Assembly: GCA_039184335.1 (NCBI GenBank)
Contig: JBCDBD010000072.1
Coordinates: forward strand, 1-10,896
From: JBCDBD01 sp039184335
Lineage (GTDB): Bacteria; Bacteroidota; Bacteroidia; Flavobacteriales; Flavobacteriaceae
Direction of reading: 5' to 3'
Length of the DNA: 10,896 nt
The notes beneath the pieces are model-generated. The model made no database searches and was not told the DNA's origin. It saw only the letters and a list, made by a program, of their open reading frames with translations. Made by a program: the position numbers and the translations under genes. Positions 1-5,846 of this stretch are shown here, piece after piece (the first letter of the stretch is position 1; each line of letters starts with the position of its first letter).

Positions 1-126
1 ACAATTCTACAGATTTTAAGTGTCCGTGTTTTTGAAAAAGTGCCTGTAAATCAACTATTTGAAAGCAAAAATTACAAAAACAACAATACTGATCAATCTA
101 ATCAACTGATTATGTTTGACTTATAA
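1..126 (+). CDS. IS4-family transposase, C-terminal fragment
   Basis: Frame 1 is open from base 1 to the TAA at 124-126 and encodes 41 residues. It starts TILQILSVRVFEKVP and ends NQLIMFDL. The segment ILQILSV.(x)FEK.P(x)N and a C-terminal NQL..FD[LF] are, as far as I recall, the typical tail of DDE transposases of the IS4 family that carry an N-terminal DUF4372 in Bacteroidota. The catalytic residues lie upstream of the window. The fragment itself carries no activity; it only marks an IS end. Whether the full copy is intact cannot be seen. Family assignment is from pattern memory only. Confidence 0.7.
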   Translation, partial: TILQILSVRVFEKVPVNQLFESKNYKNNNTDQSNQLIMFDL

Positions 127-140
127 CCGGACAGTAGTGG
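1..140 (+). mobile_element. right end of an IS4-family insertion sequence (partial)
   Basis: The window begins inside an insertion sequence. Its transposase C-terminus ends at 126. The sequence just after the stop (CCGGACAGTAGTG, 127-139) is a plausible terminal inverted repeat, judged by its position and from memory of related Bacteroidota elements; the matching left end lies outside the window. Right after it, the reading frame of a truncated integrase begins, so the boundary is placed at about 140. The exact end and the target duplication cannot be determined without the other side. Confidence 0.6.
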
Positions 141-180
141 TCGCAAGACAAAACCTAATAAATGGAATCCTGCTCATAGT

Positions 181-1275
181 ATGGTACAGGGATTTTCTCC
201 CGAAGTAAGACAATTAAATTCCTACCTCGCTAAGATTCGTACCGATTTATATAAACTGGTGGAAAAACTAAAAGAGGAGGACGTACCATTAACTGCGGTT
301 TCTCTAAGAGACGCATATTTAGGGAAAGACCGGAAGTATAAAATGCTTTTGGAGATTTTCCAGGAACATAATGACCAGGTTGATAATCTAATCGGTCAGG
401 ACTTTGCAGCTGGGACAGCAGAACGTTATCGGACAGCCAAAAGTCATCTAGCAGAATATATTCAGCATGATTACATAAAGAAAGATATCCCGGTCAAACA
501 AGTTAATCATGCTTTTATTACTGGTTTTGAATATTATCTTAAAACCAAAAGGAATTGTAGTCATAATACGGCTATTAAATACGTGGTCAACTTTAAAAAG
601 ATTATTCGGATTGCCTATGCAAATGGTTGGATTACCAAAGACCCATTTGCGAATTATAAAGTACGTTTAAGAAACGTTGATCGGGAGTTTTTGACCGCTG
701 AGGAAATACAGCAATTGATGGACACAGATTTTAACAACCAACGTTTAGAACATGTAAAGGATTGTTTTGTTTTCTGTTGCTTTACCGGATTGGCTTACGC
801 TGACGTAAAAAAGCTAACGCATGACGATTTTGTGACTGGCATAGATGGGGAACTATGGATAAATACCATACGTACCAAAACTAAGACCAAAAGCAATATT
901 CCGGTACTACCAACTGCGTTGATGATTTTAGAAAAATATGAAGACAGCCCACATTTGGTCAAAGACAAAGTACTTCCGGTGCTGACTAACCAAAAAATGA
1001 ATGCCTATTTAAAAGAAATTGCAGATATAAGCGGAATTAAAAAGAACTTAACCACTCATTTGGCTAGGCATACTTTTGCAACAACAGTGACACTTTCAAA
1101 TGGTGTCTCAATCGAATCAGTAAGTAAGATGCTTGGACATAAATCACTCAGGACTACGCAGCACTATGCTAAAATTTTAAATCGAAAAGTTAGTGAGGAC
1201 ATGAAATTGCTTAAAACTAGATTACAATTCACGAATAAATCGATTAATTCAAATAGTAATGACATTATTTTATAG
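181..1275 (+). CDS. tyrosine recombinase (integrase), 5'-truncated
   Basis: This is a tyrosine recombinase of the type carried by Bacteroidota conjugative transposons and islands; such enzymes cut and rejoin attachment sites. Residues about 55-150 form the SAM-like core-binding domain (LLEIFQEHNDQ, then HNTAIKYVVNFKKI), and about 165-345 the catalytic domain. Visible active-site residues are H293 and R296 (THLARHTFA), H320 (LGHKS) and nucleophile Y329 (TTQHYAKIL). A K-rich beta hairpin lies at 231-240. The usual first Arg is replaced by Ala205 in FTGLAYADVKKL. The ATG at 181 is unlikely to be the native start: the same frame carries family-like sequence (KWNPAHS) back to about 140, where it meets the IS4 end. 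The N-terminal arm-binding domain, usually some 80-100 residues, is mostly missing, so the gene was probably inactivated by the insertion. Confidence 0.9.
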   Translation: MVQGFSPEVRQLNSYLAKIRTDLYKLVEKLKEEDVPLTAVSLRDAYLGKDRKYKMLLEIFQEHNDQVDNLIGQDFAAGTAERYRTAKSHLAEYIQHDYIKKDIPVKQVNHAFITGFEYYLKTKRNCSHNTAIKYVVNFKKIIRIAYANGWITKDPFANYKVRLRNVDREFLTAEEIQQLMDTDFNNQRLEHVKDCFVFCCFTGLAYADVKKLTHDDFVTGIDGELWINTIRTKTKTKSNIPVLPTALMILEKYEDSPHLVKDKVLPVLTNQKMNAYLKEIADISGIKKNLTTHLARHTFATTVTLSNGVSIESVSKMLGHKSLRTTQHYAKILNRKVSEDMKLLKTRLQFTNKSINSNSNDIIL

Positions 1276-1378
1276 TTTTGAAACAACATTGTTTTATTGA
1301 ATTAGTACAACATTAAATTATTGAATTAATACTACATTATTTTATTGAATTGACACATCACTAAATTATTGTAATTGT
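1259..1378. repeat. tandem 24-bp AT-rich direct repeats
   Basis: Four consecutive units of exactly 24 bases lie at 1283-1306, 1307-1330, 1331-1354 and 1355-1378. Each begins AC(A/T)(A/T)CA(C/T)T, followed by TTATTG(A)ATT in the same register. A weaker copy of the first 17 positions at 1259-1275 overlaps the integrase 3' end. Units 1 and 3 share a TTTTATTGAATT core, and units 2 and 4 share TAAATTATTG. There are no spacers, so this is not CRISPR. The array lies between the integrase stop and the Fic gene and reaches into the probable Fic promoter, which fits repeated protein-binding sites (integrase arm sites or an operator). Function is inferred. Confidence 0.75.
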
Positions 1379-1404
1379 CCTCAATTAATTAGAATATAAC
1401 TTCA
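1375..1404 (+). promoter_or_regulatory. possible promoter of the Fic gene
   Basis: A TTG at 1375-1377 is followed after 19 bases by TAACTTCA at 1397-1404, which matches the Bacteroidota -7 consensus TAnnTTTG at six of eight positions. The TTG is at the end of the last 24-bp repeat, so a protein bound to the array would affect this promoter. The leader would be about 25 bases long before the ATG at 1436. No Shine-Dalgarno sequence is visible, as is common in this phylum. Confidence 0.3.
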
Positions 1405-1435
1405 GCAGATTAAAATTAAAAATTGATAACTCGAA

Positions 1436-2989
1436 ATGGCAACTCCATCCGAAAACTTGGCAAAATCGTTAAAAGAACTTAAAAAGTTGCAGGATAAAGG
1501 AATAGTTGCGATCAAATCTGATATGTTGAGTCGAACCAATCGAGAACGACTTTTAAGCAATAATTTCATTTCAGAAGTATATAAGGGATGGTATATTGCC
1601 ACACCATCCGATATTACAAAAGGGGATAGCACTTCGTGGTATAGCAATTACTGGGACTTTTGCTCACAATATCTCGAAGATCGATTTAATGAATCATGGT
1701 GTATTTCCCCTGAACAATCATTGTTAATTCATACAGGGAATAAAACAATTCCGAAACAAATAATTGTGCGTTCGCCGGAAGCCAATAACTCTAAAACAGA
1801 TTTACCTTTTAATACATCACTTTTTTTACTAAAAGCAGATTTGCCAAGTGATAATGAAAGGGACAAAATCGATGGTTTAAGAATTTATACTCTAGCGTCT
1901 TCTTTGGTACGATGCTCGGCTAATACGTATGTACAAAATGCCTTGGACGTTAGAACAGCACTATCCTTAATACGAGACCCATCTGAAATATTAGCAATTT
2001 TACTAGATGGTGGGCATAGTGTAGTGGCAGGAAGGTTATCAGCAGCTTTTAAAAATGTTGGGATGGTGAAAATAGCAAATAGAATTTCCATGACGATGGA
2101 AAAGGCAGGGTACGCGATAAGAGAGGTTGATCCATTTGATAAGAAATTGATGATTTCTTTTTCACAGAGGACTCCTTCGCCTTATGAAAGTAGGATAAGA
2201 CTAATGTGGCTTACGATGCGGAAAGTAGTTATTGAAAATTTCCCTAAAGAACCAGGTATACCTGAAGACAAACAAGCCTATTTAAAATCTGTCGAAGAGG
2301 TCTATGTTACTGATGCATATCACTCTTTATCTATTGAAAAATATTTGGTGACCCCAGAATTGATAGAGAAAGTAAGAACTGGAAATTGGGATGCTAACAA
2401 AACAAAAGAAAATCAAGCCGAGAAAGACGCTATGGCTGCTAAAGGCTATTGGGATGCATTCAATGCTGTTGAACTAAGTATAAAAAGAATATTGGATGGC
2501 GAAAATTCTGGTTTAGTAGTTGACGAAGATCACGGAACATGGTATGGCGAATTGTTCGGACCGAGTGTAGTCGCGGGCATATTAAAAGCATCTGATCTTG
2601 CAGGATACAGAACTAATCAAGTATACATCGGTAACAGCATGCACACTCCTCCAAATAAGGATGCAGTAAGAGACGTAATGCCGTTACTTTTTGAACTTCT
2701 TGCAGAAGAGAGTGAAGCTTCAGTCAGGGCAGTATTAGGACACTTTATATTTGTTTTTATTCATCCTTATCCCGATGGAAACGGAAGAATGGGACGATTC
2801 CTCATGAATTCTATGCTAGCATCTGGAGGCTATCCATGGACTGTGATACCGGTAGAGCAACGAACTGAATATATGGAAGCTCTCGAAGAAGCAAGTGTAA
2901 GACAAAACATTGAGCCATTCGCTAAACTGTTGGGAACTTTAGTGGAACAAGGGCTGAAGGGCAACCCAGTCGCAAAACTAAAGGCATAG
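1436..2989 (+). CDS. Fic family protein with AbiEi-like N-terminal domain
   Basis: A protein of 517 residues. Fic domains usually transfer AMP, or another nucleotide part, onto target proteins. The Fic motif HPYPDGNGRMGR is complete at 443-454 (catalytic H443, R451, R454). S297 and E301 in AYHSLSIEKY fit the inhibitory helix pattern [S/T]xxxE[G/N] placed before the Fic core (class II), with K302 instead of G/N. Residues about 5-60 look like a winged helix ending in YKGWYIATPSD, and about 65-115 (SWCISPEQSLLIHTG, then IPKQIIVRSPE) resemble the body of AbiEi-type antitoxin domains. Residues about 145-290 are an unassigned linker domain. The gene stands alone with no partner antitoxin beside it. 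It is flanked by the integrase with its repeats and by an IS3 element, so it is probably cargo of a decayed mobile element. A role in toxin-antitoxin or phage defence is inferred. The Fic call is firm and the AbiEi call is moderate. Confidence 0.93.
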   Translation: MATPSENLAKSLKELKKLQDKGIVAIKSDMLSRTNRERLLSNNFISEVYKGWYIATPSDITKGDSTSWYSNYWDFCSQYLEDRFNESWCISPEQSLLIHTGNKTIPKQIIVRSPEANNSKTDLPFNTSLFLLKADLPSDNERDKIDGLRIYTLASSLVRCSANTYVQNALDVRTALSLIRDPSEILAILLDGGHSVVAGRLSAAFKNVGMVKIANRISMTMEKAGYAIREVDPFDKKLMISFSQRTPSPYESRIRLMWLTMRKVVIENFPKEPGIPEDKQAYLKSVEEVYVTDAYHSLSIEKYLVTPELIEKVRTGNWDANKTKENQAEKDAMAAKGYWDAFNAVELSIKRILDGENSGLVVDEDHGTWYGELFGPSVVAGILKASDLAGYRTNQVYIGNSMHTPPNKDAVRDVMPLLFELLAEESEASVRAVLGHFIFVFIHPYPDGNGRMGRFLMNSMLASGGYPWTVIPVEQRTEYMEALEEASVRQNIEPFAKLLGTLVEQGLKGNPVAKLKA

Positions 2990-3074
2990 GTTTGACAAAA
3001 TATTTGTCCCAAATCCCTTTAGATTAGCTTTTAAATAAAAACCAATGGTTATGATGTTGAAAAGAGGGGGTCCG

Positions 3075-3100
3075 GGGGAGACTGATAACTCCCCGTTTTT
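3075..3100 (+). terminator. possible hairpin terminator after the Fic gene
   Basis: GGGGAG (3075-3080) pairs with CTCCCC (3089-3094) around an 8-base loop and is followed by GTTTTT. It is 86 bases beyond the Fic stop codon. The right arm overlaps the inferred inverted repeat of the IS3 element, so the hairpin may be a by-product of the insertion. Confidence 0.35.
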
Positions 3101-3129
3101 GTTGAAAACCCCGTTTCTTCCCATTCCCA

Positions 3130-3996
3130 TTACGCCGCTTTCCTTTTTTTGTGTTGATAATAGTTAAATGGCACTTGCCCATCGAGGCTCTGGTGCCTTC
3201 TCTCGTTGTTGTAATATCCAAAGTACTCCCGTAGGCCACGGTAACATTCCAGACCGTCATCGGCCGGGAACAGGTACACATGTTCGTATTTGACGCTTCT
3301 CCATAGGCGTTCGATGAATATATTGTCGATGGCCCTTCCTTTACCGTCCATGCTGAGCCGTATGCCCTGTTCGGGGGCCGTCACCCAAATGTGGAACCCA
3401 TTGGCCGTGAACTGGCTCCCTTGGTCGGTATTGAGGATTTCCGGGGCACCATGCTCCATAATGGCGGTCTCCAAGGTGCGTCTGCACCATTCGGCCGTCA
3501 TGGTATTGGACAGGGACCAGCCCACCACATAGCGGCTGTACAGATCTATGATGGCCACAAGATAGAGGTAGCCGCCCCTGACCGGTATATAGGTGATGTC
3601 CATGGCCCATACATGGTTGGCACATTTGGCCTTGAGATTTCGCAAGAGGTACTTGAAGACCTTGTGTAGTGCACCCTTTCCCTTTTTGGAAGTATTGGGC
3701 TTGGGGCCCACGGCAGATATGCCCATCAACCTAAAAAGCCGCTCGATGCGCTTCTTGTTCACCTTGATACCCTTGTCTTCCCGGAGCCATTCGGTCATAC
3801 GGGGAACACCCAGCCATGGGTGCAACATATGCTTTTCGTCCACCATCCGCATCAGTTCCAAATTCAGTTCCGATTCGCCCTTGGGGGCATAATAAAGCCC
3901 ACTACGGTGGATATCCAAAAGCTGGCACTGGCGGACAATGCTCAGCTTGCCTCCCCTCTCCACAAGGGACTTGCGCTCTTTCCTGGACTTACTCAT
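3130..3996 (-). CDS. IS3-family transposase OrfB (DDE integrase domain)
   Basis: The catalytic subunit of IS3 transposition has 288 residues from the ATG at 3996, which overlaps the orfA stop (ATGA). An N-terminal HTH_21-like region (SIVRQCQLLDIHRSGLYY, then WLGVPRMTEWLRE) is followed by the rve/DDE domain. The catalytic triad is visible: D in HVWAMDITYIPV, D in ILNTDQGSQF, and E in DNIFIERLWRSVKYEHVY. The C-terminus has the family signature YFGYYNNERRHQSLDGQVPFNYY. In the same frame, the ORF is open upstream to 4146, which would allow an OrfAB fusion through -1 frameshifting. The coding sequence has no stop or frame damage, so the element may still be active. Confidence 0.94.
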   Translation of the reverse strand: MSKSRKERKSLVERGGKLSIVRQCQLLDIHRSGLYYAPKGESELNLELMRMVDEKHMLHPWLGVPRMTEWLREDKGIKVNKKRIERLFRLMGISAVGPKPNTSKKGKGALHKVFKYLLRNLKAKCANHVWAMDITYIPVRGGYLYLVAIIDLYSRYVVGWSLSNTMTAEWCRRTLETAIMEHGAPEILNTDQGSQFTANGFHIWVTAPEQGIRLSMDGKGRAIDNIFIERLWRSVKYEHVYLFPADDGLECYRGLREYFGYYNNERRHQSLDGQVPFNYYQHKKRKAA

Positions 3997-4268
3997 GACG
4001 AGGCCCTCTTTAAAAAATCGTTCTCCACTTTGAGTTGTCCAATGGTGCGCAACAAACGCTCCTCTTTCTCCTCGGCCTCGCTCTTGGCATCTTTGGCAGG
4101 TTTGTCGAAAACGGCTTGGCCGTTCTTTAGAAATTGACCCTTCCATGTGGTTATCTGGGTCGGGTGGATCTCATACTTCCGCCCAAGTTCTTGGATGCTG
4201 TAACGTTCCGACAAGGCCTCGACCACGACCTTGAACTTGAACTGTGATGTAAACTTTCTTCTGCTCAT
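3993..4268 (-). CDS. IS3-family transposase OrfA (HTH DNA-binding protein)
   Basis: This 91-residue protein binds the IS ends and, as part of the OrfAB fusion, directs transposition. It starts MSRRKFTSQFKFKVVVEAL, the classic HTH_Tnp_1 (IS3/IS911) opening. The helix-turn-helix is at about 22-45 (YSIQELGRKYEIHPTQITTWK). A leucine-zipper-like helix follows at about 65-88 (EEKEERLLRTIGQLKVENDFLKR), the usual OrfA dimerisation segment. The final bases hold the slippery site that gives access to orfB. The upstream non-coding stretch of about 65 bases to the inferred IS end is normal for the family. Confidence 0.92.
   Translation of the reverse strand: MSRRKFTSQFKFKVVVEALSERYSIQELGRKYEIHPTQITTWKGQFLKNGQAVFDKPAKDAKSEAEEKEERLLRTIGQLKVENDFLKRASS
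4011..4017 (-). promoter_or_regulatory. programmed -1 frameshift site (T TTT TTA) of the IS3 element
   Basis: On the minus strand the orfA frame reads GAT TTT TTA AAG, giving the X XXY YYZ heptamer T TTT TTA. Slipping back one base continues as F-K-E-G-L-V and enters the orfB frame six codons before its ATG. This gives one OrfAB transposase, as in other IS3 elements, although A-rich heptamers are more usual there. The orfA stop is 16 bases beyond the heptamer. Confidence 0.7.
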
Positions 4269-4333
4269 GTGACAATAAATTTAGGTTAATAATCTAACTT
4301 AATTTACTGTCCTAATATTGGGGGGAATTATAA

Positions 4334-4692
4334 TTTGGCTCAAAACATAGTTTTCGGCCATTCATTTGTTAAAATGAAATAAAGTGGTGTCAGTAAAAAT
4401 TTGACCCCTTGAAAAGTCCTAAAAACAGTGGATTCTTGCAATTCGAAAAAGACCCTCCTCCTCCGCAAAGAAAAGCTTCACAATCGTGAAACTTTTTTAT
4501 TTTCAAGGGAGAACAAGCTTGCTTAAGATTCGCTAAGGAGGTAAAATTTTGCTATGTAACACAGTTTTTCTTTATATCGGAACCTTTCTGGGACCCACGG
4601 CGAAGTATTGGAAATCTCGTCACTAGACTATTATCGGATATCCTTTTAAGGCCTTGTAAAAGCCATTTATTCTAGGGAGATTGACATACCCA
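4334..4692. other. gene-free spacer with possible mobile-element debris
   Basis: No coding sequence can be supported here. The stretch begins at the IS3 end and contains TGTCAGTAAAAATTTGACCC at 4389-4408. With its near-palindromic TCA.../...TGA layout and C-run, this resembles terminal sequences of IS21-like elements, but no transposase remains. A hairpin terminator is at 4471-4498. From 4500 to 4692 nothing is recognisable. AAGGAGG at 4535-4541 looks like a Shine-Dalgarno sequence, but the ATG that follows is immediately stopped by TAA. Confidence 0.4.
4471..4498. terminator. rho-independent terminator, possibly bidirectional
   Basis: AAAAGCTTCAC (4471-4481) pairs with GTGAAACTTTT (4486-4496) around the loop AATC, giving 11 positions with one C/A mismatch. 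A T-run follows on the plus strand. On the minus strand the left flank gives CTTTTCTTTG, so the same hairpin could stop transcripts of the hydroxylase gene, which ends about 195 bases away. Confidence 0.55.
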
Positions 4693-5436
4693 CTATTTTT
4701 CAGTCTTCATTATCCTATCCCAGAAGGTAAAATACAGTCCGAAATTCTTTTTGGCATTTCTGTGATGGATATCGTGGTGGGTTGCCCCTATAATAAAGTG
4801 GTCTAATCCCTTGGTGTTTTTGGTCGTAGGGTAGATTTCTACCCCACCATGATTGATAATTGCCGAAATCGTCATTAAAGTAAGGGTAATCAAAAGTGCA
4901 ATAGAATGCATTGGGACAATGATCAGTAGCATGGGAACAACAATGGCTTGTAAAAAGGATTCTACAGGATGAAAAGAAAATGAGGTAAAGACCGAAGTGT
5001 CCACACTTTTATGATGTTCCATATGAAATGGGCGCATAAATGATGAGGCGTGCATCCATTTGTGCAACCAGTAGTAGTAGGTGTCATGAAGAATCAAAAA
5101 GAGTACAATGCTCAAGGGGAAGTACCATAATGGATACTCCTTAATATCGGTGTAGATTTGCGTTAATCCATTTTGCCAAAGTAGCAAAAGTCCTAGGCCG
5201 ATAGCACTAAATATAAGTGCACTATATAAAGAAAGCAGAAGCTCTCGCTTGGTTTGCTTTGCTTCAAGCCGCTGCGCAAATAACATCTTTTTTTTAAACT
5301 TCTTTCGAAAGAGCACAAAGAACAGCCAGTGATAAGCTCCAGAAAAGAGCAGGTAGCGCAAAAAAACTACCAAAAACACAATCAGAAAAGTAACGATCAA
5401 TATCCTGTAGTCCGATAAGTTGATCCCTGCTATCAT
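4693..5436 (-). CDS. sterol desaturase / fatty acid hydroxylase family membrane protein
   Basis: A 247-residue integral membrane di-iron enzyme of the FA_hydroxylase family, which uses O2 to hydroxylate or desaturate lipid-like substrates. Hydrophobic segments are at about 12-42, 68-88, 104-120 and 160-195. The conserved His clusters are present: H117/H125/H129 in LHDTYYYWLHKWMH, H138/H141/H142 in FHMEHHKS, H156, H196 in INHGGVE, and H220/H221/H224/H225 in THHDIHHR, followed by the typical FGLYFTFWDRIM close. All metal ligands look intact and the length is normal. The gene stands alone: the nearest same-strand genes are separated by spacers, so no pathway partner shows the substrate. Relatives act on sterols, carotenoids, ether lipids or fatty acids. 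The ATG at 5436 precedes a short hydrophilic stretch and the first membrane helix. Confidence 0.9.
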   Translation of the reverse strand: MIAGINLSDYRILIVTFLIVFLVVFLRYLLFSGAYHWLFFVLFRKKFKKKMLFAQRLEAKQTKRELLLSLYSALIFSAIGLGLLLLWQNGLTQIYTDIKEYPLWYFPLSIVLFLILHDTYYYWLHKWMHASSFMRPFHMEHHKSVDTSVFTSFSFHPVESFLQAIVVPMLLIIVPMHSIALLITLTLMTISAIINHGGVEIYPTTKNTKGLDHFIIGATHHDIHHRNAKKNFGLYFTFWDRIMKTEK

Positions 5437-5846
5437 AGCTTAGTACACAAAGGTTTTCAGATGGGCGATAACACAGTAAACACAAACTAAAGTACTACAA
5501 AATTCAACAGCAATTCAACCCAATACACTCCATTATGGGAATCTTAACAGTTCGATAAACCAAATTACAGCTTGAACAGCCTGTCAGAGGAACACCAAGC
5601 GTAAGACAAATAAAAGAACCCTAGCGGTACCAATAATGTAATCCTATAATTTTTATTCGCAATACCCTACCTTACTGGTAGGCAGACGCAACATTGAGAA
5701 GGTACAGCCGCCACGCCCTTTTTTGACAAACAATGCCGCAAGAGAGCTGTATTACCTTTACTGTAACATTGTTGCTTGATTTCGTTATATTTCCATAAAA
5801 AATCCCAGAGCTACGTTCAACTGGGCATTGGCTGTAAACTAATAAC
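5437..5846. other. intergenic region between divergent genes, 410 bp
   Basis: This region separates the divergently read hydroxylase and DUF3500 lipoprotein genes. No protein of convincing quality is encoded in it. A short hairpin, CCTACC (5666-5671) with GGTAGG (5677-5682) around TTACT, could be an operator of the TetR type or a weak stem. TATATTTC at 5786-5793 is close to the -7 consensus TAnnTTTG and would suit the lipoprotein gene, but no TTG sits at the right distance. At 5762-5776 a degraded palindrome, TGTAACA-T-TGTTGCT, resembles the operators beside the Zur-like gene at 11 of 15 positions. Confidence 0.4.

Larger units (their letters stand above)
3083..4333 (-). mobile_element. complete IS3-family insertion sequence
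   Basis: The element is about 1.25 kb, the normal size for IS3. It carries the orfA/orfB pair on the minus strand. Proposed ends are TGATAACTCCCC at 3083-3094 and, read from the other end inwards, TTATAATTCCCC at 4333-4322. These match at 10 of 12 positions, and both put a C-run eight bases in, as in IS150/IS407-like ends. Only one end shows the usual terminal TG, and no clear 3-4 bp target duplication flanks this choice, so the exact boundaries are uncertain. The element is visibly richer in G+C than the genes on either side, in keeping with recent arrival from another host. Confidence 0.75.

Noticed and set aside
1259..1378. CRISPR array
   Set aside because: The 24-bp units are directly tandem, imperfect and without spacers, and no cas gene is nearby.
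3290..4137. Several plus-strand open frames across the IS3 element, such as those starting at 3290, 3391, 3593 and 3820
   Set aside because: They are antisense to orfB/orfA, which have full family motifs on the minus strand; open frames opposite a GC-richer gene are expected.
3130..4146. OrfB as one 338-residue protein starting at 4146
   Set aside because: The first 50 residues are the out-of-frame reading of orfA; the HTH-bearing orfA frame is the real one there and orfB begins near the slip site or at 3996.
3993..4268. The orfA/orfB break as a damaging frameshift
   Set aside because: This two-frame layout with a slippery heptamer is normal for IS3 elements and no other lesion is present.
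4535..4556. Small gene behind the Shine-Dalgarno-like AAGGAGG
   Set aside because: The ATG at the right distance is followed at once by TAA.
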